Below, in pieces: positions 1 through 9,467 of a stretch of DNA of 64,000 bases. The notes below the pieces were generated by a model, which did not search any database, was not told the DNA's origin, and saw only the letters and a program-made list of their open reading frames with translations. The DNA comes from Opitutaceae bacterium. GTDB taxonomy: Bacteria; Verrucomicrobiota; Verrucomicrobiia; Opitutales; Opitutaceae. Made by a program: the position numbers and the translations under genes. Numbering within the stretch: position 1 is the first letter of the stretch; every line of letters starts with the position of its first letter. The DNA lies in contig JANQSC010000057.1 in the NCBI GenBank assembly GCA_028284235.1, forward strand, positions 1 to 64,000, read 5' to 3'.

Positions 1-135
1 TCCACCCTTTGCGTTCTTCCAGGTGGAACGCGACGTCCCGGCGCGTTTTTCTCCAACAGAGTGTAATAAACTCCGACATCAGAGTACACCAATCAAAGCA
101 AATTGTAGACGACCTCACTCCCATGTCGCGGCGTA

Positions 136-1752
136 TCAACGAGAAGCCGGATCACTCCTCACTCTTTCCTCCCGCCACTCTTCTAGGACCGCCTTTTCTT
201 CCTTGGTCGCGGCGCGATTGCAGATTCCGCGCGCTTGGGCGATTACCTTTCGGGCCGGTTCGATTTGCACCGTGAGCGCTCGCTCCCCGTTAACGCGAAG
301 CGAGAAGATCGCAGCGGATCCGCTCATGCAATACGAGACGTATCCAGAAACGCAATGACGCATCTTCCGTCCTTCCTCGTACAATTCCTCTCCGGTAGCC
401 AACTCGATCATCTCCCATTCGCCATTTGGACCCCCTTGCCAATCCCAGCCGCGCTTGGGCCAAGTCTTGTTCTGCCAAGGGCGGGCGAGTTCCTGATGGT
501 AGCGATTCGCTCGCTCCAGCGCTCTCGTCGGGGAACGCCCCTTCCACGTAAACCGTTTTCCACCTTCGCGACGGGCTTCGGTGTATTCATGAACTGCCCA
601 CGCGAGAACGTCGTCGCACTGCTCGTCGGTGAACTCCAACTCGAATTGGCTCAACCAAAGAACCGTTTCGCGCCAAAACGCCTCGAAACCGCTTTCGCTC
701 AACCGGACGTCCTCGGGATTGGTCGGATCCCAGACAAAAACCGCGTTGCCCGACAAACGCTCGTATACCCGTTGCGAACCGCCCAAGCGTTTTACTTCGG
801 CAAACAGAACCGCCCCGATACAATCTGTATCCGCAGGAACCTGATTTAAATGCTCGGTATAGCTGCGCGTCAGCTTCCACCCAAAGCGCTTCGCCGCTTG
901 CTTGAGACTGCCGCCCTGCCCCATGAGGATAAACCAAACGAGCCACTTCAATTGATCCGGATGACAGTCCTCCATGTTCATCCAAGCTGGATACAAGAAC
1001 CACGGCGTATCGTACTGCACAAACAAATGGCGCAATAAACCGACATGGCCGCCCTCCGCGTCCCAGGCATTCGGCTCGCGCAGCCAAAAGGGGGCGAACA
1101 AGCAAATCAGCTTCGCGAGATTCGGGCTTCCCACCTGCCGGCCCAGCGTCTCGATTGTCTTCAACCCCCGTTGGTCGCCAATCGATGTCAACAGCTCGTG
1201 TCGCAACGTCTCCGAGTCGGTCGCGTAGGAGCGAATCAACGCGACGTGCCGATAAAGCCGATCCTCCAAGGAGAGGCTGTTTTTACGATCGACGCCGCTC
1301 GCGGCTTCCTCGCGCTCTTCACCGTCAATTGTCTGCCTAATATCCTCCAAGTGCAGCTTCCAGAAGCTCGGAAGCAGCACCTCTTGCAAAAGAAGCTCCA
1401 ATCGGCGCGTTTCGACTTCGCTCGAATTTGCGAAGCCTCGATCCTCATTGAAGCACGCTTCGCAACAATCCCAGCCCGGAGTATACGTCCACGGGTCATA
1501 AGAGAAATCCGATTCGTAGTCCTCGAGCGACGCCAGATTCTCATCGATCCCCGTCAATTGGTCGCGCTCCCGAATGTAGCCGCGCTTCAGCGCGTCCGGA
1601 CCTAAGGGCCGATGCCAATTATAGACCTTTTTCCCGTCCTTGCGCTGCTTCACGGTAGTAAGGAGTGAAGAGCGAGGGGTGAAGAGTGAAGGAAAAACGA
1701 AGGAGACCGACCGGCTTCCACCAGGGTTCCCAATCAACCCTCCCGCAATCAA
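136..1752 (-). CDS. PcfJ-domain-like protein; true start probably downstream of the annotated ORF start
   Basis: C-terminal GRKMRHCVSGYVSYCMSGSAAIFSLRVNGERALTVQIEPARKVIAQARGICNRAA resembles PcfJ-like proteins. The ORF N-terminus reads through a heptamer repeat (SLFTPRSSLL). Confidence 0.6.
   Translation of the reverse strand: MIAGGLIGNPGGSRSVSFVFPSLFTPRSSLLTTVKQRKDGKKVYNWHRPLGPDALKRGYIRERDQLTGIDENLASLEDYESDFSYDPWTYTPGWDCCEACFNEDRGFANSSEVETRRLELLLQEVLLPSFWKLHLEDIRQTIDGEEREEAASGVDRKNSLSLEDRLYRHVALIRSYATDSETLRHELLTSIGDQRGLKTIETLGRQVGSPNLAKLICLFAPFWLREPNAWDAEGGHVGLLRHLFVQYDTPWFLYPAWMNMEDCHPDQLKWLVWFILMGQGGSLKQAAKRFGWKLTRSYTEHLNQVPADTDCIGAVLFAEVKRLGGSQRVYERLSGNAVFVWDPTNPEDVRLSESGFEAFWRETVLWLSQFELEFTDEQCDDVLAWAVHEYTEARREGGKRFTWKGRSPTRALERANRYHQELARPWQNKTWPKRGWDWQGGPNGEWEMIELATGEELYEEGRKMRHCVSGYVSYCMSGSAAIFSLRVNGERALTVQIEPARKVIAQARGICNRAATKEEKAVLEEWREERVRSDPASR
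1663..1690 (-). repeat. degenerate heptanucleotide array (TTCACTC-type, minus orientation)
   Basis: gagtgaa gagcgag gggtgaa gagtgaa read in 7-nt units. Confidence 0.75.
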
Positions 1753-1859
1753 GCCAGATCCATCCCCGTAATTTCTCAGTTGATACTTTGGAATAAAAAG
1801 CGAACAATCAAAGGTCCAAAACCCCCGCCCCGCTCCAGCGCCTACAACCCAGAACCCAT

Positions 1860-1890
1860 TTCACTCTTCACCCCTCACACTTCACTCTTC
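1860..1890 (+). repeat. degenerate heptanucleotide array directly before the gdhA start
   Basis: ttcactc ttcaccc ctcacac ttcactc ttc, ending 2 nt before the ATG. Confidence 0.75.
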
Positions 1891-1892
1891 CT

Positions 1893-3248
1893 ATGGCCGT
1901 TTCCGATCACGTAGATTTTCCAACCTTCATGGAGGGCGTGAAAAAGCGCAATCCCGGGCAACTCGAATTCATCCAGGCAGTACAAGAGGTCGCCATGGAC
2001 ATATTCGATTTCATCGAAGACAAGGAGGCCTACCATAGCGCCCAGATTTTGCGGAGAATCGCCGAGCCGGACCGAGTGGTTTCCTTCCGCGTGTGCTGGG
2101 AGGACGACAACCACAACATCCGCGTGCAACGCGGCTATCGCGTCCAAAACAACAACGCCATCGGCCCATACAAAGGCGGCCTCCGCTTCCACCCAAGCGT
2201 AAACGAAAGCGTCCTCAAGTTCCTCGCCTTCGAACAGACTTTTAAAAACTCGCTCACTGGCCTGCCCATGGGTGGCGGCAAGGGCGGGGCCAACTTCAAC
2301 CCCAGAGGCAAGTCCGACGCAGAAGTCATGCGCTTCTGCCAGTCTTTCATGACCGAGCTCTACCGTCACATCGGTCCGGACATCGACGTCCCAGCGGGCG
2401 ACATCGGAGTTGGCGCTCGAGAAATTGGATACATGTTCGGCCAATACAAGCGCATCACCAACCGCTGGGAAGGCGTGCTCACCGGAAAGGGCCTCGAGTA
2501 CGGCGGCTCGCAAATGCGGCCCGAAGCCACCGGCTACGGAGCGGTCTACTTCCTGGAGAACATGCTCCACCACAAAAAGGACGCCATCGCCGGCAAAACC
2601 GCGGTCATCTCGGGATCCGGCAACGTCGCCTCCCACGCCGCCGAACAAATCGTCAAACAAGGCGGGAAAGTGCTCACCCTCTCCGACAGCGGCGGATTCG
2701 TGCATGACCCGGACGGGATTGACCAAGAGAAGATCGACTGGATCAAAGACCTTAAAACCAGCCGACGCGGTCGCATCTCCGAATACGCCGACGAATTCAC
2801 CGGCACCACCTACCACGAGGGCAAACGCCCATGGAACGTTCCCTGCGACCTCGCCCTGCCCTGCGCCACCCAAAACGAGCTGAACGAGCCGGAAGCCAAA
2901 GCGCTTGTCGACAACGGGGTGATCGCCGTTTCCGAAGGCGCCAACATGCCTACCACGCTCGACGGCGTACGCGTCTTCCACGACGCTAAGATCATGTACG
3001 GCCCGGGCAAAGCCGCCAATGCCGGTGGCGTCGCCGTTTCCGGCCTAGAGATGAGCCAAAACGCCGAGCGGATCAGTTGGAACCACGAACGCCTCGGAGC
3101 TATGCTCACCGAACTCATGGAGGGCATCCACAACAAATGCGTCGAGTACGGCGACCAAGGCGACGGCTACGTCGACTACGTCAAAGGCGCCAACATCGCC
3201 GGCTTCAAGAAAGTCGCCGATGCAATGCTCGCGTACGGAGTTGTGTGA
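1893..3248 (+). CDS. gdhA: NADP-specific glutamate dehydrogenase
   Basis: GYRVQNNNAIGPYKGGLRFHPSVNESVLKFLAFEQTFKNSLTGLPMGGGKGG and full-length hexameric GDH signature. Confidence 0.95.
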   Translation: MAVSDHVDFPTFMEGVKKRNPGQLEFIQAVQEVAMDIFDFIEDKEAYHSAQILRRIAEPDRVVSFRVCWEDDNHNIRVQRGYRVQNNNAIGPYKGGLRFHPSVNESVLKFLAFEQTFKNSLTGLPMGGGKGGANFNPRGKSDAEVMRFCQSFMTELYRHIGPDIDVPAGDIGVGAREIGYMFGQYKRITNRWEGVLTGKGLEYGGSQMRPEATGYGAVYFLENMLHHKKDAIAGKTAVISGSGNVASHAAEQIVKQGGKVLTLSDSGGFVHDPDGIDQEKIDWIKDLKTSRRGRISEYADEFTGTTYHEGKRPWNVPCDLALPCATQNELNEPEAKALVDNGVIAVSEGANMPTTLDGVRVFHDAKIMYGPGKAANAGGVAVSGLEMSQNAERISWNHERLGAMLTELMEGIHNKCVEYGDQGDGYVDYVKGANIAGFKKVADAMLAYGVV

Positions 3249-3401
3249 GAAGGAGGGATAGAGAGATTGCGAGACCGAGCGATCTTTCATACGCTATAAT
3301 TGAAAATCCACCGAATCGCGGAGGCGCGCGAGCCGTCCGCTATTGATTCTTGTCTCCGTCGCGATTCCCGCCTATGCCATTGCCAGAAACCATATCGAGC
3401 T

Positions 3402-4682
3402 ATGCCCCTCTCGCCCCTTCGCCTCGTCGGAACCATCACGCTTATCCTCGCCCTCTGCCCCTTCGCCTGGTCAGCGCTCCACTCGCCTGGCGTCGATAGC
3501 GTCTCTGTCTCCGATACCGACTGGCCCTGGTGGCGAGGACCCAGCCGCGACGGTCACGCTCCTTCGCAATCGGTTCCGCTGCAATGGAGCGAAGACCAGA
3601 ACGTCGTCTGGAAAACCGACATTCCCGGCCGTGGTCACGCGTCCCCCGTCATTATTGGCGACCGAGTCTTCCTCGCGACCGCTGATGAAGGCAACCAGTC
3701 GCAACATCTGATTTGCATCGACAAACGCGACGGCGGAATCCGTTGGTCCACTCAAATCCATGAAGGTGGTTGGGAAGGGCGTATCCATGCCCGCAACACA
3801 CAAGCCTCCTCCACCGTCGCCAGCGACGGCGAACGCGTATTCACAGTCTTCATGCACGACAGCCATATCTGGCTTTCCGCCCTCGACTTCGAAGGCAAGA
3901 TTCTCTGGCAAAGGAAAGCAAGCGACTTCGCCTCCCACTGGGGCTACTCCACCTCGCCCGCGATCTACAAGAATCTAATAATCGTCGGCTCGGATCACAA
4001 AGAAGGCGGCAACCTCAGCGCCTTCGACCGAACAAGCGGCAATCTGGTCTGGAACACGCCCCGGCCCGCCATCCCCAATTACGCCTCTCCCGTCGTGCAC
4101 CACCTCGACGGCAAGGACCAACTGCTCGTTCCCGGATGCGAGCTCATGGCCAGCTACGATCCCAATAGTGGGAAAGAACTCTGGTCCACCGCAGCGACCA
4201 CCCGCGAAACCGTCGGCAGCGTCGTCACCGACGGTCGCAACGTATTCGCCAGCGGCGGGTATCCGAAAAATGAAACCAGCTGCATCACTGCAGACGGAAC
4301 CGCTCAAACCGTATGGACCAGCCCAATACGGGTCTACGCTCCGTCCATGATCGTTGTCGAGGGATTCCTGTACGCGGTCACCGACACCGGACTCGCCCAT
4401 TGCTGGAACGCCTCCAACGGCGAACTCATGTGGCGGGAGAAAGTGGGCGGCGACTTCAGCGCTTCACCGACATTGATTAACGGCAACTTAATTGTATCCA
4501 GCGAACAAGGAAAGACCATCGTGTTCAAAGCCAATCCGGAACGCTTCGAGCTGCTTGCCGAGAATCAGCTCGGCAACGAAATCTGGGCCTCGCCCGCCCT
4601 CAGCGAAGGGAAGCTCTATCTACGCGTCGCCCACACCGACGAGAATTCCCGCCGCGAAACGCTGTACTGCATCGGAAACTAG
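3402..4682 (+). CDS. PQQ-like beta-propeller repeat protein (exported)
   Basis: DWPWWRGPSRDGHAPSQSVPLQWSEDQNVVWKTDIPGRGHASPVI; repeated W-containing blades; signal peptide after Met at 3402. Confidence 0.85.
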   Translation: MPLSPLRLVGTITLILALCPFAWSALHSPGVDSVSVSDTDWPWWRGPSRDGHAPSQSVPLQWSEDQNVVWKTDIPGRGHASPVIIGDRVFLATADEGNQSQHLICIDKRDGGIRWSTQIHEGGWEGRIHARNTQASSTVASDGERVFTVFMHDSHIWLSALDFEGKILWQRKASDFASHWGYSTSPAIYKNLIIVGSDHKEGGNLSAFDRTSGNLVWNTPRPAIPNYASPVVHHLDGKDQLLVPGCELMASYDPNSGKELWSTAATTRETVGSVVTDGRNVFASGGYPKNETSCITADGTAQTVWTSPIRVYAPSMIVVEGFLYAVTDTGLAHCWNASNGELMWREKVGGDFSASPTLINGNLIVSSEQGKTIVFKANPERFELLAENQLGNEIWASPALSEGKLYLRVAHTDENSRRETLYCIGN

Positions 4683-4711
4683 ATCGACGTCCGCCGACCC
4701 CAATCAACGCC

Positions 4712-7318
4712 ATGAACCGCCAGTCACACAGGTCTGCTTGCCCAGCGGCATTTTTTTTAGTGGTCACTTGCGGTATCCACTCTTTCGCTTCCGACGTCCC
4801 CGAATCGACCTTCCTGTTTCTCGAGAACCACTGCCTGGATTGCCACGATTCTTTCGAGCAAAAGGGAGGACTCGATTTAGAGTCTCTCCGCTTCGACCTA
4901 GGTGATCCGGATACAATGGCCACTTGGATAAAAGTCCACGACCGCGCTCGCGATGGTGAAATGCCGCCCAAGAAACGACGGCGCCCAAACAATGAGGAAT
5001 TAGCCGAGTTCACCGAATCGCTCGCCATTCCGATGATCGAGGCCGACCGCCAACGCATCGCCAACAACGGTCGCTCGAAGGTACGCAGACTGAATCGATT
5101 CGAGTACGAAAACACTCTGCAGCAAATCCTCGACGCGCCCTGGCTACTGGTTGCCGATCGACTGCCCGAGGACGGCACCGACCATCTGTACAATAAGATT
5201 GGCGAGCGTCTCGACGTCTCCCACGTGCAGATGGCCAAGTACCTGGAGACCGCCGAATACGCGATCCGAACCGCCGTCGCCACCGCCGCCCACCCTTCAA
5301 CTACACGTCGATACTACGCGCGTGAGGAAGAAGGTATGCAAAACTACATCCGCTATCGCCCGGGACAACAAGCGCCGACGCGGGCGGCGGTCCCCCTGTT
5401 GGGACTCACACCGCAGCCGGACGTCATTCGCGGAATTGAACCGATGACCGTTGGCGAATCCAACCCCGCCTTGCGCGAGCTGGAGGCGCTTGGATTCGTT
5501 TCCGGTACTTACACAGCCACTACGAAATACGATTTCAATCGAGTGGAAATCCCCATAGACGGCGACTACCGCATACGCCTCAAGACCTACACATACACCG
5601 CCGGACCCAACGGGCGGCGAGGTGGGCCCGACCACGGGCTCACCGGCGGCGACTCCAAATGGTGGCGACCCGACCGCAACGTCGCCTTCGCCGGAAAACG
5701 ATCCGAACCAGTCACGATTTACGCTCTTTCCGCCAGCCAGGACAGCAGGTGGCTGACCACATTCGACTCCTTTCCGGAGCCCAGCATCGCCGAACGCGTC
5801 GTCACACTCAAACACGGCGAACGCATCCGGCCCGACGCCGGCCGACTCGTGCGAACGCGGCCCGGATGGGACGGCAACCCCAACGCCACGCGAGAAGGCG
5901 TCCCTGGGTTCGCTTTGAACTGGCTCGAAGTCGAAGGTCCGCTCAGCGAAACCTGGCCGCCCGCCAGCTATCGCGCCGTTTTCGACGATCTTCCGTTTTC
6001 AGTCGACGAAAACAAGACGCTCACCGTCACCACGGAAAATCCGGACAAAGACGCTCGCCACTTGTTGAAGCGATTTCTTGAGTCGTCCTCCCCAAACTCG
6101 TCGCGAAAGAATACGAATATTGAATCCTACTATCGTATCTATAAACGCGCTACGGAACTAGGCATTCCTTTTACCGACGCCATGATCGCCGCGTTCGCTT
6201 CCGTCCTTTGCTCGCCAGACTTTCTCTACTTCGAGTCGAAAGCGGGTCGACTCGACCACAGAGCGATCGCCTCTCGGCTCGCGTACTTCCTTTGGAACAG
6301 CCCGCCAGACGGGCAGCTCCTCTCCAATCGCAACCTGCGCAAACCCGACGTCCGAGTCCAGGAAGCCGAACGAATGCTCCTCGATCCCAAGTCGGATCGA
6401 TTCGTCAACGCCTTTCTCGACTACTGGCTCGATTTGCGGGAAATCAACGCCAACACTCCAGACGCGATCTTGTATCCAGAATATTATCTCGACGACCAAC
6501 TCACCGAGGCGTCTCTTTTAGAAACGCGCCTCTTCTTCAAGGAACTCGTCGAACAAGACCTTCCCATTCGCAATCTCGTCGACTCCGATTTCACATTCGT
6601 CAACGAACGCCTAGCCCGGCATTACGGCCTGGAGCCCACCGAAGGGGTCCAGTTGCGCCGAGTCGCCCTTCCCGAGAATTCCGTTCGCGGCGGAGTTCTG
6701 ACCCAGGCCAGCATTCTCCGTGTCACCGCCAACGGCACGACGACTTCCCCGGTCGTCCGAGGCGCGTGGGTTGTGGAGCGGATTCTTGGCTTGGAAGTGC
6801 CTCCGCCACCGTCCGGAGTCTCCGCAGTCGAACCCGATACCCGCGGCGCCACGACGATTCGGGAACAACTCGACAAGCATCGCGAAATCGAGTCGTGCAA
6901 CGCCTGTCACCAGAAAATCGATCCACCGGGATTCGCCCTGGAGAGCTTTGACGTGGCCGGAGGCTGGAGGGATCGCTACCGGGCGAACGGCGATATCGGC
7001 GAACCCGTCAAAGGTCTCGGGAAAAACGGGCACGCATTCGAATTCCGACTCGCCGAACCCGTCGATCCTGCAGGAACGCTCTCAGACGGACGCGCCTTCA
7101 AAGACATCCAAGAGCTGAAAGCGCTGCTCCTCGAGGACGAACGCGTGATCGCCCGCAATTTCGTCACGCAACTCATCGTCTACGCGACCGGCGCCCCCGT
7201 CTCTTTCAGCGACCGGGCTGCCGTCGAAGCGATTCTAGACAGAAGCGAAGCAACGGCCTTCGGAACGCGACAGTTGATTCACGAAGTGATTAGAAGTGAC
7301 ATTTTCCAAATAAAGTAG
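4712..7318 (+). CDS. DUF1592/DUF1588/DUF1585 planctomycete-type cytochrome c domain protein
   Basis: CLDCH and CNACH heme motifs, RLNRFEYENTLQQIL (DUF1587-like), ALESFDVAGGWRDRYR (DUF1588/1585-like). Confidence 0.88.
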   Translation: MNRQSHRSACPAAFFLVVTCGIHSFASDVPESTFLFLENHCLDCHDSFEQKGGLDLESLRFDLGDPDTMATWIKVHDRARDGEMPPKKRRRPNNEELAEFTESLAIPMIEADRQRIANNGRSKVRRLNRFEYENTLQQILDAPWLLVADRLPEDGTDHLYNKIGERLDVSHVQMAKYLETAEYAIRTAVATAAHPSTTRRYYAREEEGMQNYIRYRPGQQAPTRAAVPLLGLTPQPDVIRGIEPMTVGESNPALRELEALGFVSGTYTATTKYDFNRVEIPIDGDYRIRLKTYTYTAGPNGRRGGPDHGLTGGDSKWWRPDRNVAFAGKRSEPVTIYALSASQDSRWLTTFDSFPEPSIAERVVTLKHGERIRPDAGRLVRTRPGWDGNPNATREGVPGFALNWLEVEGPLSETWPPASYRAVFDDLPFSVDENKTLTVTTENPDKDARHLLKRFLESSSPNSSRKNTNIESYYRIYKRATELGIPFTDAMIAAFASVLCSPDFLYFESKAGRLDHRAIASRLAYFLWNSPPDGQLLSNRNLRKPDVRVQEAERMLLDPKSDRFVNAFLDYWLDLREINANTPDAILYPEYYLDDQLTEASLLETRLFFKELVEQDLPIRNLVDSDFTFVNERLARHYGLEPTEGVQLRRVALPENSVRGGVLTQASILRVTANGTTTSPVVRGAWVVERILGLEVPPPPSGVSAVEPDTRGATTIREQLDKHREIESCNACHQKIDPPGFALESFDVAGGWRDRYRANGDIGEPVKGLGKNGHAFEFRLAEPVDPAGTLSDGRAFKDIQELKALLLEDERVIARNFVTQLIVYATGAPVSFSDRAAVEAILDRSEATAFGTRQLIHEVIRSDIFQIK

Positions 7319-7348
7319 CAATCTGCCCTACGCATCACCCCCGATCGA

Positions 7349-8665
7349 ATGAACATCCTCTCGTCAGATCGCCGCATCACCCGACGCCAGCTCTTGCGTG
7401 GAGCCGGTGTCGCCATGGCCCTTCCGTTCCTCGAGGCGATGACGCCTCCCTTTACCCAAAAGCTGTTTGGCGCCACAACGAGCGAGAAAACGCCGAGGCG
7501 GATGCTAGCCATATGCAACAATCTTGGCGTCCTGCCCGATCGGTTCTTTCCCAATCAAGGCGGCCGTGACTATACTCTCTCTCCCTACTTGTCTGAAATC
7601 GCCTCCCACCGATCGGATTTCACCGTGCTCAGCGGCGTCTCGCACCCCGGGGTCGATGGGTCGCATTCCTCCGACATCTCTTTCCTAACCGCCGCGCCGC
7701 ATCCCGGAGGCGGCGGATTCCGCAACACCATCTCGCTCGATCAATTCATCGCGCGAGAGATTGGCCACTTGACGCGCTTTCCCTCCCTCACGCTTGGCGT
7801 CAATGCCAAACCTGGGAAACGCAGCCTGTCCTGGACCGACGCCGGCGTCCTCATCCCCTGCGAAAACAAGGCGTCGAACGTATACAAACAGCTTTTCCTT
7901 CAAGGCTCTCCAGACGAAGTGGAGAATCAAATCCGCAAACTGAACCTCGGCGAGAGCATTATGGATACAATCGCCGACCAGTCGAAATCCTTGAATCGAC
8001 GCCTCGGCCCCAGCGACCGGGACCGTATGGATCAATACACTACAGCCGTCCGCGAAGTCGAAAACCGAATGGCCCTGGCGCGGGAATGGGAACGTCTTCC
8101 AAAACCCGCTCCGCCTCAAGAAATGCCCGAAGACCCGACCAGCGACCAGCAGTACATGGAAAAGACGCGTCTCATGTACCAAATGGCCCGGCTCGCCTTC
8201 GAGACCGACTCCACTCGCAGCATCACCCTGCTACTCGACAGCAACAATTCGCCGACGATCGACGTGCCTGGCGCGGAAATCTCCGACCGCTATCACAGCC
8301 TGTCGCACCACGGTAGGAATGAGAAGAAACTCGCCCAGCTCGACGCCATCGACCGTTCCCACATGAAGCTAATCGGGGAACTCCTCGACGACTTGAAAGC
8401 GTCGCCCGACCCCGACCGCAGCCTGCTCGAAAGCTCCCTCGTCCTCTACGGAAGCAACTTTGGCGACGCCAGCAAGCACACCACCGACAACATGCCCATC
8501 CTCGTGGCCGGCGGTAGCCTGCGCCACGGACAGCACCTCGCCTTCGACCGAGACAACAACTACCCGCTACCGAATCTATTTGTGAGCATGCTTCAGGCCA
8601 TGGAGATCGAAACCGATCAATTCGCCTCCGCGACCGGGACGATGAGAGGCCTCGATCTGCGATGA
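7349..8665 (+). CDS. DUF1552 domain-containing protein
   Basis: RRQLLRGAGVAMALPFLEAM Tat-like leader; CNNLGVLPDRFFPNQGGRDYTLSPYL; follows a DUF1592 gene as usual. Confidence 0.88.
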   Translation: MNILSSDRRITRRQLLRGAGVAMALPFLEAMTPPFTQKLFGATTSEKTPRRMLAICNNLGVLPDRFFPNQGGRDYTLSPYLSEIASHRSDFTVLSGVSHPGVDGSHSSDISFLTAAPHPGGGGFRNTISLDQFIAREIGHLTRFPSLTLGVNAKPGKRSLSWTDAGVLIPCENKASNVYKQLFLQGSPDEVENQIRKLNLGESIMDTIADQSKSLNRRLGPSDRDRMDQYTTAVREVENRMALAREWERLPKPAPPQEMPEDPTSDQQYMEKTRLMYQMARLAFETDSTRSITLLLDSNNSPTIDVPGAEISDRYHSLSHHGRNEKKLAQLDAIDRSHMKLIGELLDDLKASPDPDRSLLESSLVLYGSNFGDASKHTTDNMPILVAGGSLRHGQHLAFDRDNNYPLPNLFVSMLQAMEIETDQFASATGTMRGLDLR

Positions 8666-8681
8666 TCCCTGTTTCCCACGT

Positions 8682-9128
8682 ATGAGTTCGCCCGCGCCCG
8701 TCGAATCCTCCCAATCTCGAGTGTCCGCCAAACGAACCACACTGCTCTTAACGCTCCTGGCCCTAGTGCTGATCGCCATTGTCTGGTTCGGCGTCTACAT
8801 GGCCGAGACGATAGGTCGAGACTCGCCGCTATCCGTAGCGCTCGCTGCGGTCGCAATTGTCTCCTTTTTATCGCTCTTGCGTATTCAGAAATCAGACGCG
8901 AACGCGGCGCTTTTCACTGAAGCCTCGATGCGATCGGCGATCGCGGGATCAATCGTCATCGAGTACCTAACACTCATCGCCTTGGTCGCTTTTTTCCGAG
9001 AAGCTCCCGACGAGATTCATCCCGTCACCCAGATGATGATCAACAATTTCACCACGATCGTCGGAATCGTCATCGCTTTCTACTTCGGATCCAGCGCCTA
9101 TATTCAATCGCGCAAGAAGGACCAGTAG
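8682..9128 (+). CDS. small multi-pass membrane protein of unknown function
   Basis: 148 aa with several hydrophobic helices; 16 bp after the DUF1552 gene. Confidence 0.65.
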   Translation: MSSPAPVESSQSRVSAKRTTLLLTLLALVLIAIVWFGVYMAETIGRDSPLSVALAAVAIVSFLSLLRIQKSDANAALFTEASMRSAIAGSIVIEYLTLIALVAFFREAPDEIHPVTQMMINNFTTIVGIVIAFYFGSSAYIQSRKKDQ

Positions 9129-9133
9129 CCCTT

Positions 9134-9407
9134 TAAGAGACTGTCTAATAAATCCGAATATGCGTCGCAGCTGGCATTTTTCGCATTTGGCGCGGCGCCA
9201 ATGCCCGTAGGGCCTTGGCCCTCGGCGGCAACGCCGCCAAGCGCGAAAAAGGACGCTGCCCCGAAGGGTTCGCCCCCAGATAGGCCTGGCGCGGCGTTGC
9301 GCGCATTGGGGATAGCCATTCCATGGATACCCCGCAATGCGCCCGTCTTGCGGCAGGCCTATCTGGGCACGAACGACACATATTCCGATTTATTAGACAG
9401 TCTCTAA
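9134..9407. mobile_element. MITE (non-autonomous, IS5/IS1031-like ends), element 9137-9404 with TAA duplications
   Basis: 26-bp TIRs gagactgtctaataaatc(c/g)gaatatg with one mismatch; TAA at 9134-9136 and 9405-9407; nested 14-bp inverted repeat 9275-9288/9354-9367; no coding content. Confidence 0.85.
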
Positions 9408-9416
9408 GCCAATAAA

Positions 9417-9442
9417 GCCCTGCGACGATAACGCCGCAGGGC
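9417..9442. terminator. hairpin between convergent genes, candidate bidirectional terminator
   Basis: gccctgcg...cgcagggc 8-bp stem followed by ctctcttt. Confidence 0.6.
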
Positions 9443-9467
9443 CTCTCTTTCATACTCACATACTCAT

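Noticed and set aside
1875-2981. 368-aa minus-strand ORF
   Set aside because: Shadow of gdhA.
9201-9407. 68-aa and 77-aa ORFs within the 9.1-9.4 kb element
   Set aside because: They read through MITE inverted repeats; composition and nested symmetry indicate non-coding DNA.
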